Assembly: GCF_001426525.1 (NCBI RefSeq) | Contig: NZ_LMEW01000009.1 | Coordinates: 1-64,000 of the forward strand | DNA length: 64,000 bases | Direction of reading: 5' to 3' | DNA from: Massilia sp. Root133 | Lineage (GTDB): Bacteria; Pseudomonadota; Gammaproteobacteria; Burkholderiales; Burkholderiaceae_D | Part shown: piece after piece, positions 52,690 through 62,039 of the stretch | Numbering within the stretch: position 1 is the first letter of the stretch | How the letters are laid out: each line of letters starts with the position of its first letter | Program-made: the position numbers and the translations under genes | Notes under the pieces: model-generated | What the model saw: only the letters and a program-made list of their open reading frames with translations | Told to the model about the DNA's origin: nothing | Database searches by the model: none

Positions 52690-54648
52690 ATGAACGACTT
52701 CAAGAACGACTTCACGGCGCGCCACGGCGTGCGCGTGGCCGGCCTGCTGATGGCCATGGTGCTGACCGCATGCGGCGGCGGCGGCGGCAATCCGGGCGCC
52801 GTGAGCGGCGGGACCGGCTCCGGTTCCGGCAGCACGGGGACCGGCGGCACCACCACCCCCGCGGCGCCCACCGTCTCCGTGGGCTTCACGAACGCGGCCG
52901 GCGCGTCGACCAATGCGCTCTCCGGCGCCACGCTGCTGACCGTCAATGCCACCGTGCTGGATGCGGACAAGAAGCCCGTGCCGAACGCGATCGTGACCTT
53001 CGCCACCGACAATACGCTGGCCGTGTTCTCGCCGACGGCCGCCACCGCGCTGACGGATGTCAACGGCGTCGCGAAGGTCAGCATGCGCGCCGCCAGCCTG
53101 GCCTCCGGCGGCGCGGGCACCGTGACCGCCACGTCGAGCGTCGCCGGCACGACCGTGAGCGGCACCGCGAACTATTCCGTCGGCACCACCACGCTGACGT
53201 TCGGCACCCTGTCCGCCAGCCCGGCCAGCATCCAGGCCTACGGCTCGACGGTGCTGTCGGTCGACGTGCTGAACGGTTCGAGCAAGTACACGGACCAGCA
53301 GGTCAACGTCAGCTTCAGCTCCGCGTGCGTCACGGCCGGCAAGGCGACGCTGGCCGCGACCGTGCCGACCAATAACGGCACCGTGCAGACGGTCTACCGC
53401 GACAAGGGCTGCGCCAACAACGACATCATCACCGTGACGGCCGCCGGCATCGCCAAGTCGGCGTCGGCCACGCTGGCGATCGCGCCGCCGGCCGCCGCGT
53501 CGGTGCAGTTCGTGGGCGCCACGCCGACCGCGCAATCGATCGTCGTGCGCGGCAACGGCGGCAACGGCCGCACCGAAACCGCGATCCTGACGTACAAGGT
53601 CGTCGACATCTTCGGCAATCCGCTGGCCGGCCAGCGCGTGGACTTCACGCCGGTGCCCGCGGGCGCCGACGTCGTCATCAACAAGGCCAGCGACACGACC
53701 GATGCCACCGGCAGCGTGGTCACGACGGTCAACTCGGGCGCGACCGCCATGTCGTTTCGCGTGCAGGCGACGCTCCGAGGTACCGGCACCAATGGTGGAT
53801 CGGACATCTCGACCCTGTCTGATTCGATCGTGGTGACGACTGGCCTGCCCGTGCAACGCGCGTTTTCGCTGAGCTCGGGCACGTTCAACGTCAATGGAGA
53901 TATTGATAGCCCGCAGGCGACCACCCTGCAGGTCATGCTGGCCGACGCTTTCAGTAATCCAGTCCCGGACGGCACGCCAGTGGTGTTCCAGACGAATATG
54001 GGCGCCGTTGGTACGTCAGACAAGGGCGGCTGCAATACGACCAACGGCCTCTGCACGGTCTTCCTTCGTACGCAAAATCCGCGCGTCGCTACGCCTGGCT
54101 TGCCGCTAAGCCCCTGCAACGCTGTCACCCCGGACGCGACCCGCCCCGGCTTGGCCACTATTTGCGCCAGCTCGACGGATGGTACCAATACTGTGTATGC
54201 CAGGACGGCTATCTTCTTCAGCGGCGGTTTCGTGAAGAACGTTTATATGGATGGCAGCGCGGTCCCGTTGGACCTGAGTAAAACCGTCGATCTTGGCTCG
54301 ATCAGCGGCAGCGCAACCAAGGTATTCTCGCTGCAGCTCAACGATGTGAACAACAACCCGATGCCTTTCGGCTCCCAAGTCGAAATAACGAGCATGCTTA
54401 ACGGCAACGCTGCACCGGTCGTACCTGCCACTGTACCAAATATTGCCCCTCACTCGACCACTAATGTCGATGATCCAACCGGCTTGACTGTTGGTAGCGG
54501 CCCGCAGGGTTATACGCATGTTTTCAGCATTTCGAGCACGAGCTCAACCAATTGCGCACCCGCTCAGGCCTCATTCAACGTCACCGTGACGTCGCCTTCT
54601 GGCTCCGTAACCAGTATTCCGTTTAAACTGTCGTTCACCTGCCCATAA
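52690..54648 (+). CDS. Ig-like (Big_1-type) repeat lipoprotein
   Basis: A 652-residue surface or periplasmic lipoprotein. Lipobox LTAC (C28) is followed by a glycine/serine/threonine linker and about five bacterial Ig-like domains with the pattern of invasin/intimin Big_1 repeats ([54 protein letters not shown]). It may act in adhesion or with the pilus secretin; function is inferred only from layout. It lies between pilQ and aroK, which are usually adjacent. From about 53750 the DNA is less GC-rich with more A/T third positions than the first part, suggesting that the end was exchanged. A terminator follows. Confidence 0.8.
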   Translation: MNDFKNDFTARHGVRVAGLLMAMVLTACGGGGGNPGAVSGGTGSGSGSTGTGGTTTPAAPTVSVGFTNAAGASTNALSGATLLTVNATVLDADKKPVPNAIVTFATDNTLAVFSPTAATALTDVNGVAKVSMRAASLASGGAGTVTATSSVAGTTVSGTANYSVGTTTLTFGTLSASPASIQAYGSTVLSVDVLNGSSKYTDQQVNVSFSSACVTAGKATLAATVPTNNGTVQTVYRDKGCANNDIITVTAAGIAKSASATLAIAPPAAASVQFVGATPTAQSIVVRGNGGNGRTETAILTYKVVDIFGNPLAGQRVDFTPVPAGADVVINKASDTTDATGSVVTTVNSGATAMSFRVQATLRGTGTNGGSDISTLSDSIVVTTGLPVQRAFSLSSGTFNVNGDIDSPQATTLQVMLADAFSNPVPDGTPVVFQTNMGAVGTSDKGGCNTTNGLCTVFLRTQNPRVATPGLPLSPCNAVTPDATRPGLATICASSTDGTNTVYARTAIFFSGGFVKNVYMDGSAVPLDLSKTVDLGSISGSATKVFSLQLNDVNNNPMPFGSQVEITSMLNGNAAPVVPATVPNIAPHSTTNVDDPTGLTVGSGPQGYTHVFSISSTSSTNCAPAQASFNVTVTSPSGSVTSIPFKLSFTCP

Positions 54649-54680
54649 GTTTTCTTAAGGGATGCCCAATTGCAACAAAG

Positions 54681-54710
54681 CGGCCAGGGATGTCCTGGCC
54701 GTTTTTATTT
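54681..54710 (+). terminator. Terminator after the Ig-like lipoprotein gene
   Basis: CGGCCAGG (54681-54688) pairs with CCTGGCCG (54694-54701), loop GATGT, followed by TTTTTATTT. It ends the pil-lipoprotein transcript. An in-frame ATG for aroK at 54690 lies in the loop and is therefore an unlikely start. Confidence 0.88.
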
Positions 54711-54722
54711 GAACGCGTACAC

Positions 54723-56378
54723 GTGTCTGACTGTAAGAACAACAACATCTTCCTCGTCGGCCTGATGGGGGCCGGCAAGACCACCATCGGCCGCCTGCTG
54801 GCGCGGCGCCTGGACATGACCTTCATCGATTCCGACCACGAGATCGAGGCGCGTACGGGCGCCACGATTCCGTGGATCTTCGAGATCGAGGGCGAGGCCA
54901 GCTTCCGCCGCCGCGAAGCCGACGTGATCCGCGAACTCACTGCGCAGAACGGCATCGTGCTGGCGACCGGCGGCGGCGCCGTGCTGAACCCGGCCAGCCG
55001 CGCGCTGCTGGCGGAGCGGGGCACCGTGATCTACCTGCGCGCGAGCGTCTCCAGCATCCTGGCGCGCACGGCGCACGACAAGAACCGCCCGCTGCTGCAG
55101 ACGGCCGACCCGCGCAGGAAGCTGGAAGACCTGACCGCGCAGCGCGAGCCGCTGTACCGCGAGATCGCCGACATGGTCATCGACACGGGCCGACCTAACG
55201 TACAATCGATGGTTCAGACAATCCTGGACCAGCTCGAAGCGGACAACGCCGCACGCGAGCAGGCCAACGCAAAGACGACAATGAACGAACAGGCATGCAT
55301 CTCTCTTAACGTCGAGCTGGGCGACCGCAGCTATCCGATCGCGATCGGACGCGGCCTGCTGGACGATACTTCCCTTCTGAATCGCCACATCGGCGGCAGC
55401 GGCAAGGTGGCCATCGTCACCAACACCACCGTCGCCCCGCTGTACCTGGACAAGGTCGCCGGCCCGCTGCGGGCGGCCGGGCGCGAGGTCGTGCCCATCA
55501 TCCTGCGCGACGGCGAAGAGTTCAAGAACTGGGAGAGCCTGAACGAGGTGTTCGACGCGCTGCTGGCCAACAAGTGCGACCGCAAGACGACCCTGGTGGC
55601 GCTGGGCGGCGGCGTGATCGGCGACATGACCGGTTTCGCGGCCGCGACCTACATGCGCGGCGTGCCGTTCGTGCAGATCCCGACGACGCTGCTCGCGCAG
55701 GTCGACTCCTCGGTCGGCGGCAAGACGGGCATCAACCACCCGCTGGGCAAGAACATGATCGGCGCGTTCTATCAACCGCGCGCCGTGATCGCGGACACCG
55801 CCACGCTCGACACCTTGCCGGACCGCGAGCTGTCGGCCGGCCTGGCGGAAGTCATCAAGCACGGCGCCATCCTCGACGCCCCCTTCTTCGACTGGATCGA
55901 GGCGAACATCGGGAAACTGGTGGCGCGCGACCACGCGGCCCTCGCGCACGCGATCGCGCGCTCGTGCGAGATCAAGGCCGACGTCGTCGCCCGCGACGAG
56001 CGCGAAGGCGGCCTGCGCGCGGTGCTGAACTTCGGCCACACGTTCGGCCACGCCATCGAGGCGGGCCTGGGCTATGGCGCGTGGCTGCACGGCGAGGCCG
56101 TGGGCTGCGGCATGGTGATGGCGGCCGACCTGTCGCGCCGTTTGAACCTTATCGACGACGCCGCGGTCGACCGCGTGCGCGCGCTCGTGAAGGCGGCCGG
56201 GCTGCCGGTCATTGCGCCTGACCTCGGCGTCGAGCGCTGGATCGAGCTGATGGAAGTCGACAAGAAGAACGAGGGCGGCGCCATCAAGTTCATCCTCCTG
56301 AAACCGCTGGGCAGCCCGAGCATCACGAATGCGCCGCGCGAACTGCTCGACGCCACGCTGAAGGCCTGCATCTCATGA
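54723..56378 (+). CDS. aroKB: Fused shikimate kinase / 3-dehydroquinate synthase (AroK-AroB)
   Basis: One uninterrupted 551-residue frame holds two enzymes of aromatic amino acid synthesis. Residues 1-186 are shikimate kinase AroK (P-loop GLMGAGKT 13-20, GGGA near 83). Residues 187-551 are 3-dehydroquinate synthase AroB ([35 protein letters not shown], metal-ligand histidines in [11 protein letters not shown]). There is no stop between them. An internal ATG (55281) marks the AroB start but has no good ribosome binding site, so either a true fusion or an internal restart is possible. The start is taken as GTG 54723. The dgt gene overlaps its end by ATGA. Confidence 0.88.
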   Translation: MSDCKNNNIFLVGLMGAGKTTIGRLLARRLDMTFIDSDHEIEARTGATIPWIFEIEGEASFRRREADVIRELTAQNGIVLATGGGAVLNPASRALLAERGTVIYLRASVSSILARTAHDKNRPLLQTADPRRKLEDLTAQREPLYREIADMVIDTGRPNVQSMVQTILDQLEADNAAREQANAKTTMNEQACISLNVELGDRSYPIAIGRGLLDDTSLLNRHIGGSGKVAIVTNTTVAPLYLDKVAGPLRAAGREVVPIILRDGEEFKNWESLNEVFDALLANKCDRKTTLVALGGGVIGDMTGFAAATYMRGVPFVQIPTTLLAQVDSSVGGKTGINHPLGKNMIGAFYQPRAVIADTATLDTLPDRELSAGLAEVIKHGAILDAPFFDWIEANIGKLVARDHAALAHAIARSCEIKADVVARDEREGGLRAVLNFGHTFGHAIEAGLGYGAWLHGEAVGCGMVMAADLSRRLNLIDDAAVDRVRALVKAAGLPVIAPDLGVERWIELMEVDKKNEGGAIKFILLKPLGSPSITNAPRELLDATLKACIS

Positions 56379-57514
56379 TCGATTTCGACGCCCACCTGGC
56401 TCCTTACGCGGCGCAGTCGTCGAAGAGCCGTGGGCGTCGTCATCCGGAACCGTCGCCCGGCTCGCGCAGCGAATTCCAGCGCGACCGCGACCGCATCATC
56501 CACTCGACCGCGTTCCGCCGGCTCGAGTATAAAACTCAGGTCTTCCTGAATCACGAGGGAGATTTATTCCGCACCCGCCTCACGCACTCGATTGAAGTCG
56601 CGCAGATCGGGCGCACGCTGGCGCGCAGCCTGCGCCTGAACGAAGACCTCGTCGAAGCGACCGCGCTCGCGCACGACCTCGGCCACACGCCGTTCGGCCA
56701 CGTCGGCCAGGACGTGCTGAACGACTGCATGAAGGACTACGGCGGCTTCGAGCACAACCTGCAAAGCCTGCGCGTCGTCGACCATCTCGAGGAACACTAC
56801 GGCGCCTTCGATGGCCTGAACCTCACGTTCGAGACGCGCGAAGGCATCCTGAAGCACTGCTCGCTGACGAACGCGCGCCAGCTGGGAGACCTGGGCCAGC
56901 GCTTCATCGACAGGACGCAACCGAGCCTGGAAGCGCAGCTGACGAACCTGGCCGACGAGATCGCGTACAACAACCACGACATCGACGACGGCCTGCGTTC
57001 GGGCCTGCTGACGATGAAGCAGATGGAAGAGGTGGATTTGTTCGCGCGCCTGCACCGCGAGGTCGTGCAGCAGTACCCGGGCCTGCAGGGCCGGCGCGAG
57101 CTGTACGAGACGATCCGTTTGATGATCACGGCGATGACGGCCGACCTTGCCGCGACGTCGGCCGAATTGCTGGCGGACGCCGCGCCGCAGGGCATCGACG
57201 ACGTGCGCAAGGGGCCGCCGCTGATCCGCTTCTCGGACGCGATGCGTGCCGAGACGACGGCGCTGAAGCGCTTCCTGCACGCGAACCTGTACCGCCACTA
57301 CCAGGTGAACCGCATGCGCGTGAAGGCGAGCCGCATCGTGCACGAATTGTTCGACGCCTTCATGACCGATCCCGTGCTGCTGCCGCCGGACTACCAGGTG
57401 GCGTCCGGCGACACCGTGAAACAGGCGCGCAAGATTGCGGATTACATCGCGGGGATGACGGATCGGTATGCGATCAAGGAACACCGGCGCATTTATTCGC
57501 TCGATACGTTCTGA
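56375..57514 (+). CDS. dgt: dGTPase-like deoxyguanosinetriphosphate triphosphohydrolase
   Basis: A 379-residue HD-domain phosphohydrolase that cleaves dNTPs to deoxynucleoside and triphosphate. Metal ligands: H71 ([13 protein letters not shown]), H100-D101 ([13 protein letters not shown]), and a later D in [17 protein letters not shown]. The N-terminus with [20 protein letters not shown] is typical of the dGTPase-like group. It is translationally coupled to aroB (ATGA). The nucleotide preference cannot be told from sequence. Confidence 0.92.
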   Translation: MIDFDAHLAPYAAQSSKSRGRRHPEPSPGSRSEFQRDRDRIIHSTAFRRLEYKTQVFLNHEGDLFRTRLTHSIEVAQIGRTLARSLRLNEDLVEATALAHDLGHTPFGHVGQDVLNDCMKDYGGFEHNLQSLRVVDHLEEHYGAFDGLNLTFETREGILKHCSLTNARQLGDLGQRFIDRTQPSLEAQLTNLADEIAYNNHDIDDGLRSGLLTMKQMEEVDLFARLHREVVQQYPGLQGRRELYETIRLMITAMTADLAATSAELLADAAPQGIDDVRKGPPLIRFSDAMRAETTALKRFLHANLYRHYQVNRMRVKASRIVHELFDAFMTDPVLLPPDYQVASGDTVKQARKIADYIAGMTDRYAIKEHRRIYSLDTF

Positions 57515-57517
57515 TGT

Positions 57518-57886
57518 TCACTCGGTACGCGCGAACACGCGCAGGCGGTGGCCGTCCGGATCGGCCGCGGTGAACGTATAACCGAAATCCACCTTGGCCG
57601 GCGCCTGCAGGATGCGCAGTCCGGCCTCGCGCCACTTGCCGTGCAGCGCATCGACCTGTGCGTCGTCGGGCACGCGGAACGCGAGCTCGCTGCCGCTGCC
57701 GTGGAAGTCGGCGGCCGGCACCGCGTCGGACTTCGCCCACAGGCCCAGCATGCGGCCATTCTCCAGCGGGAACAGCACGAACGTGGGCGACGATTCGACG
57801 TGCTGCGCCTCCAGCAGCTTGCCATACAGGCGTGCGCTGGCCTGCGGATCGGCGACGTAGAGGATGGTGTAGGTCGGGGTCAGCAT
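57518..57886 (-). CDS. VOC-family (glyoxalase-like) protein
   Basis: A 122-residue vicinal-oxygen-chelate fold protein with two beta-alpha-beta-beta-beta modules (TYTILYVADPQASARLYGKL; GSELAFRVPDDAQVDALHGK; FTAADPDGHRLRVFAR). The first-strand histidine of metal-dependent glyoxalases is not seen, so it may bind a metal weakly or act without one, for example as a resistance or binding protein. AAGGAG precedes the start. Substrate unknown. Confidence 0.8.
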   Translation of the reverse strand: MLTPTYTILYVADPQASARLYGKLLEAQHVESSPTFVLFPLENGRMLGLWAKSDAVPAADFHGSGSELAFRVPDDAQVDALHGKWREAGLRILQAPAKVDFGYTFTAADPDGHRLRVFARTE

Positions 57887-57960
57887 GGTGTTCTCCTTCG
57901 TTGGTTGACAGTGCGGCCAGTCTAGGCCGGACCACTGTCAGTTCCTGTCAGGAGAGCAAA

Positions 57961-58014
57961 CCGGGGTCAGAGCCCGATTTTGGGCAATTGCCAAAAATCG
58001 GGCTCTGACCCCGG
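57961..58014. repeat. 54-bp near-perfect palindrome at the mutY end
   Basis: The two 27-base arms are complementary except at one pair. The outer sequence is CCGGGGTCAGAGCCCGATTT and the centre is GCAATTGC. It ends two bases before the mutY stop codon and lies 74 bases upstream of the VOC gene start, both on the minus strand. It differs from the CCCGCGAAAGCGGG repeats and may act as terminator for mutY or as a mobile REP-type sequence. Confidence 0.85.
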
Positions 58015-58016
58015 TG

Positions 58017-59126
58017 TTAGTTGAACAGCGATGGGGCCGCCAGTTGCCCCAGCAGCTTCTTGATCGGCGCCGGCAGCGGGGCGTCCGTGATGGTCGCCAG
58101 GTCCCACCATACGTGGCCCGGCGGCGTTTCGCCGCGCGCGGAGACTCCCATGCGGTACGGCTGGATGTGCAGGCGGTAGTGCGTGAAGCCGTGTACCAGC
58201 GGCAGCAGCGGTTCCACTTCGGCCACCGTGCCGAACTCGCCGGCGGCGCCGGCCAGCGTCGTCGGCGACACGTCGTCCGCCTCGTCCAGCGCCACGTGGC
58301 CATCGTATTCCGGCAGCGACAGCAGGCCGCCCCAGATGCCGGAATCCGGCCGCTGCTGCAGCAGCACCTGGCCGTTGTCGACGACGGCCAGCATCAGCGC
58401 GCGCCGCTCCGGCGTCGCCTTTTTCGGCTTCGGCACAGGCAGCACCGAGGTGCGGTTGGTCGCGAATGCCACGCAGCGGTCCCGCAGCGGACAGCGGTCG
58501 CAGTCCGGTTTGCCGCGTGTGCACAGCGTGGCGCCCAGGTCCATCAGGCCCTGCGTGTACGCCTCGATGCCGTCGCCTTCCGGCAGCAGCGCGTCGGCGC
58601 GGCGCCACAGCGCGTCTTCCACCGGCTTGATGCCCGGGTATGAATCGATGCCGAACACGCGCGCGAACACGCGCTTCACGTTGCCGTCCAGGATGGCGGC
58701 GCGCGCGCCGGCGGAAAACGCGGCGATGGCGGCAGCCGTCGAGCGGCCGATGCCGGGCAGGTCCGCCAGCAGCGCCGGGTCGCTCGGGAACACGCCGCCG
58801 TAGTCCGCGACGACGCGCTTGGCGCATGCGTGCAGGTTGCGCGCCCGCGTGTAGTAACCGAGGCCGCTCCAGTGCGCCATCACGTCTTCCGCCGGCGCCG
58901 CGGCGAGGTCGTGCACGGTCGGGAAGCGCTCGAGGAAGCGCGCGTAATAGCCCAGCACCGCCGTCACCTGCGTCTGCTGCAGCATGATTTCGGAGAGCCA
59001 GATGCGGTACGCGTCGCGCGTGTTCTGCCAGGGCAGGGCGTGGCGGCCGTGGGCGCGCTGCCAATCGATGACGGCGCGCGAGAAGCTGGGGTCGGACAGG
59101 ATTTCGGTGTCGGTGCTGCGTTTCAT
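58017..59126 (-). CDS. mutY: Adenine DNA glycosylase MutY
   Basis: A 369-residue base-excision repair enzyme that removes adenine opposite 8-oxoguanine. Catalytic E46 (LSEIMLQQTQVTAV) and D147 (ILDGNVKRVFARV), HhH motif LPGIGRSTAAAI, the [4Fe-4S] cluster C202-x6-C209-x2-C212-x5-C218, and a C-terminal NUDIX-like 8-oxoG recognition domain. It is 3 bp downstream of the dynamin-like gene, so translation is probably coupled. With mutM further upstream it forms the GO repair pair. Confidence 0.95.
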   Translation of the reverse strand: MKRSTDTEILSDPSFSRAVIDWQRAHGRHALPWQNTRDAYRIWLSEIMLQQTQVTAVLGYYARFLERFPTVHDLAAAPAEDVMAHWSGLGYYTRARNLHACAKRVVADYGGVFPSDPALLADLPGIGRSTAAAIAAFSAGARAAILDGNVKRVFARVFGIDSYPGIKPVEDALWRRADALLPEGDGIEAYTQGLMDLGATLCTRGKPDCDRCPLRDRCVAFATNRTSVLPVPKPKKATPERRALMLAVVDNGQVLLQQRPDSGIWGGLLSLPEYDGHVALDEADDVSPTTLAGAAGEFGTVAEVEPLLPLVHGFTHYRLHIQPYRMGVSARGETPPGHVWWDLATITDAPLPAPIKKLLGQLAAPSLFN

Positions 59127-59129
59127 CTA

Positions 59130-61064
59130 TCAGGCTGCTCGCAATTCGGGCAGGTCGGCGCGCAGCGTGTCGGCGACGGCGCCGGACAAGTTCGCGAGTC
59201 GCGCCTTGACCTGCTCCAGGTCGTGTTGGGCCGCCTCGAAGGCGGCGATTTTCTGTTCCAGGCTGTCGGTGGCTTCCAGGATGCGCTGGATCGATGCCTG
59301 GCGGTGGCGCAGCTGGTCGCGGTGCTGGCGGATTTGCGCTTCGAGCGGCGCATTGACCACCTTCAGCCACGCCTCGGCATCGCCGTTCGCTTCGCGGAAC
59401 GCGAATTTGATGCGCGACGCGATCGTGTCGAAGAAGCGTTCGAGCAGGGTGCCGCGGCTCGTGATGAGCAGGGTCGCCGTGCCGAACTGCTTCACGTAGA
59501 TCGCTTCGATGGCATCGATCTCGCGGCGGTAGCGTTCCAGAGACAGCGCGGCCGGCAGCGCCAGCGCAAGTCCGTGCTCGGCGGAGAAGCGCCGCACCAT
59601 CGTCTCCATCATCGCCGCGATCTCGGCGATTTTTGCTTCCGCCGCAGCCAGGCATGCGCGCGCCTGGTCGAAGAAGGTGCGCACCGGCGCGCGCATGCCC
59701 GTCGAAAAGCGCGCGGCTTCCATCGCGGCGCGCACGGCGTCGACATGGCCCTGCACGACGTCCATGCCGATGATGGAGTAGAGCGCCGTCGACAAGGTCG
59801 TGAACACGGCGCGTGTGCCCTGCAGCTTGAACAGGCTGGCGTCGAATTCCTTCTTTTCCATCTCGACGCGGCGCACCATGTGCGCGATCACGCCCTGGTT
59901 CTTGCCGCGCAGGCTTTGCAGTTCCTGCAGCTGCTCGACGAGGTCGCGCCCGCGCGCGGCCAGCAGCGCGGACTGGGCGCCCGTCAACGTCGCGAGGTCG
60001 TCCTGCAGCTGGCGGCGCAGGATGTCCTGGCGTGCCGGGATCAGCTCGTGGAACAGCGCCGATTCCAGCGCGCCCATGCGGCTCTTTTCGAACAGGGCGT
60101 AATCGCCCGTGATCTTGCCGACGAGGGCCTTTTGCGCGGACACCGGGAACACCTGCGCATCCGCGACGCCCAGCAGGCGCGCGGCGTCATGCTGCTGGCG
60201 CGCGATGGCGGCGTCGTTGTCCTGCGGCGTCCTCAGTTCATCCCACAAGGCATCGATCTTGTTCAGCACGACGATCCGGCCCGCATTGGACCCGGAATCG
60301 GCGTTGATATGCGTGCGCCAGACGTCGATGTCGCTCTTCGTGACGCCCGTCTCGGCGGCCAGGATGAACAGCACGGCGTGCGCGTTCGGGATCAGATTCA
60401 GCGTCAGCTCCGGCTCCGTGCCGATCGCATTCAGGCCCGGCGTGTCGAGGATCACGAGGCCCTGCTGGAGCAGCGGGTGCGGCACGTTGATCAGCGCATG
60501 GCGCCAGCGCGGGATCTCCACGAGGCCGTCCGCGCCCAGCGTCGCCGCGAGGTCGGGATCGTCGGGATCGTACAAGCCGTAGCGCTGCGCTTCGGCCGGC
60601 GCGACACGGCGCGTGAGGCTCACCTGCAGGAAGGTCTCGTGCATGCGCTCCGGCGCGGACAGGTCCAGCGGCAGCACGGTCCACGCATCCGGGACGTCGC
60701 GATAATCGCCCGTGGCGAGGCGTTCGGCGCGCGTCTCGATCGGGAGCAGGCGGATGCAGGGGACGAGCGCCGGCTCCCACGCGAATTCAGTCGGGCACAT
60801 CGTCGTGCGCCCGGGGCTCGACGGCACGATGCGCTGGCCGTAGTCGGCAAAGAAGATGGCGTTGATCAGTTCGGATTTACCGCGCGAGAATTCGGCCACG
60901 AACGCGACCGACAGGCGGTCGTCGCGCAGCCGTGCGAGCGCACGCGCGACGCGCTGTTCCGCCGCCCCGTCCAGCAGCTCGGCCCCCTGGGCCCAGCCGC
61001 GATACGCTTCCAGCGCCTGGGCGACCTGCGCGCGCCAGTGCGCGTACTGTTGCAAATCCTGCAT
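59130..61064 (-). CDS. Dynamin-like GTPase between mutM and mutY
   Basis: A 644-residue dynamin-superfamily GTPase. G1 is AEFSRGKS (57-64, first glycine replaced by alanine), G3 DTPG (207-210), G4 NKID (268-271). The rest is long helical stalk with coiled-coil (about 370-460 and 560-640) and a possible membrane-touching stretch (FTTLSTALYSIIGMDVV, about 425-440). Bacterial dynamin-like proteins remodel or protect membranes; no role in DNA repair is established. It lies 37 bp after mutM and 3 bp before mutY on one strand. The ATG at 61064 gives the family N-terminus. Confidence 0.8.
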   Translation of the reverse strand: MQDLQQYAHWRAQVAQALEAYRGWAQGAELLDGAAEQRVARALARLRDDRLSVAFVAEFSRGKSELINAIFFADYGQRIVPSSPGRTTMCPTEFAWEPALVPCIRLLPIETRAERLATGDYRDVPDAWTVLPLDLSAPERMHETFLQVSLTRRVAPAEAQRYGLYDPDDPDLAATLGADGLVEIPRWRHALINVPHPLLQQGLVILDTPGLNAIGTEPELTLNLIPNAHAVLFILAAETGVTKSDIDVWRTHINADSGSNAGRIVVLNKIDALWDELRTPQDNDAAIARQQHDAARLLGVADAQVFPVSAQKALVGKITGDYALFEKSRMGALESALFHELIPARQDILRRQLQDDLATLTGAQSALLAARGRDLVEQLQELQSLRGKNQGVIAHMVRRVEMEKKEFDASLFKLQGTRAVFTTLSTALYSIIGMDVVQGHVDAVRAAMEAARFSTGMRAPVRTFFDQARACLAAAEAKIAEIAAMMETMVRRFSAEHGLALALPAALSLERYRREIDAIEAIYVKQFGTATLLITSRGTLLERFFDTIASRIKFAFREANGDAEAWLKVVNAPLEAQIRQHRDQLRHRQASIQRILEATDSLEQKIAAFEAAQHDLEQVKARLANLSGAVADTLRADLPELRAA

Positions 61065-61101
61065 ATCGGTGTCCCGCGTGTCCCGTTCCTCGTCGATGGC
61101 C

Positions 61102-61935
61102 TTACCGCTGGCAGACCGCGCAGTAGAACGTGGACCGTTGGCCCTGCTTGATCTGGCGGACCGGCGTGCCACAGTTGCGGCAAGGAACTCCTGCACGATC
61201 ATAGACGAAATATGTCTGCTGGAAATAGCCTGACTGACCATTTACGGCAATAAAGTCACGCAGCGTGCTGCCGCCTTGCACGATCGCGGCGGCAAGGATG
61301 TCGCGGATCGCCTCGGCGAGCTTGTCGTAGCGGGCGCGGCTGATCTTGCCGGCGGCCGTCTTCGGGTTGATGCCGGCGCGGAACAGGCTCTCGCACGCAT
61401 AGATATTGCCGACGCCAACGACGATGTCGCCCGCGAGCAGCACCTGCTTGATCGGGGCGCTGCGGTTTCTCGTCGCCTGGTGGAGCAGGGCGCCGGAGAA
61501 CTTGTCTTCGAGCGGTTCCACGCCCAGGCCGCGCAGCAGCACGTGCTGCTCCAGCTCGCCGTCGTCGTGATCGTGCCAGAGGACGGCGCCGAAGCGGCGC
61601 GGGTCGTGCAGGCGCAGCACCCGCCTGCCTTCCGGGCCGCGCACGACGAGGTCGAAGTGGTCGTGTTTCTTCAGCTCGATCCCCTCCGGCAGCACGCGCA
61701 AATGACCGGACATGCCCAGGTGGACGATCAAGGTGCCATGTTCGAATGTCAGCAGCAGGTATTTGCCGCGCCGGCCGGTGCCGAGGATGCGGCGGCCCGC
61801 GAGCAGCTCGCGCAGATTCGGGGGAAACGGCCAGCGCAGGCCTTCGCGGCGCAATACGACGTCCTCGACGATGCGGTCTTCCAGATGGGGCGCGACACCC
61901 CGTCTGGTCACTTCGACTTCTGGTAATTCAGGCAT
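61102..61935 (-). CDS. mutM: Formamidopyrimidine-DNA glycosylase MutM (Fpg)
   Basis: A 277-residue repair enzyme that excises 8-oxoguanine and formamidopyrimidines, with AP-lyase activity. N-terminal PELPEVE holds catalytic P2 and E3; the helix-two-turn-helix and the C-terminal zinc finger (CRNC and CAVC in the last 26 residues) are present. It is the first gene of the mutM-dynamin-mutY run and is divergent from the TPR lipoprotein gene. Confidence 0.96.
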   Translation of the reverse strand: MPELPEVEVTRRGVAPHLEDRIVEDVVLRREGLRWPFPPNLRELLAGRRILGTGRRGKYLLLTFEHGTLIVHLGMSGHLRVLPEGIELKKHDHFDLVVRGPEGRRVLRLHDPRRFGAVLWHDHDDGELEQHVLLRGLGVEPLEDKFSGALLHQATRNRSAPIKQVLLAGDIVVGVGNIYACESLFRAGINPKTAAGKISRARYDKLAEAIRDILAAAIVQGGSTLRDFIAVNGQSGYFQQTYFVYDRAGVPCRNCGTPVRQIKQGQRSTFYCAVCQR

Positions 61936-62039
61936 GTGAGATTAACAACGTGAGAGGAATGTAAATTCGTGTTGCAGCGGCGCACGCGGGGCGGGTGCAT
62001 GGCGTAGAATCGGACAATCTCGATGACGTGGGACTTGCC

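Noticed and set aside
54690-54722. Upstream ATG for the aroK-aroB frame
   Set aside because: It lies in the loop of a strong terminator (54681-54710); transcripts starting after the terminator would not contain it, and the extra residues do not match AroK.
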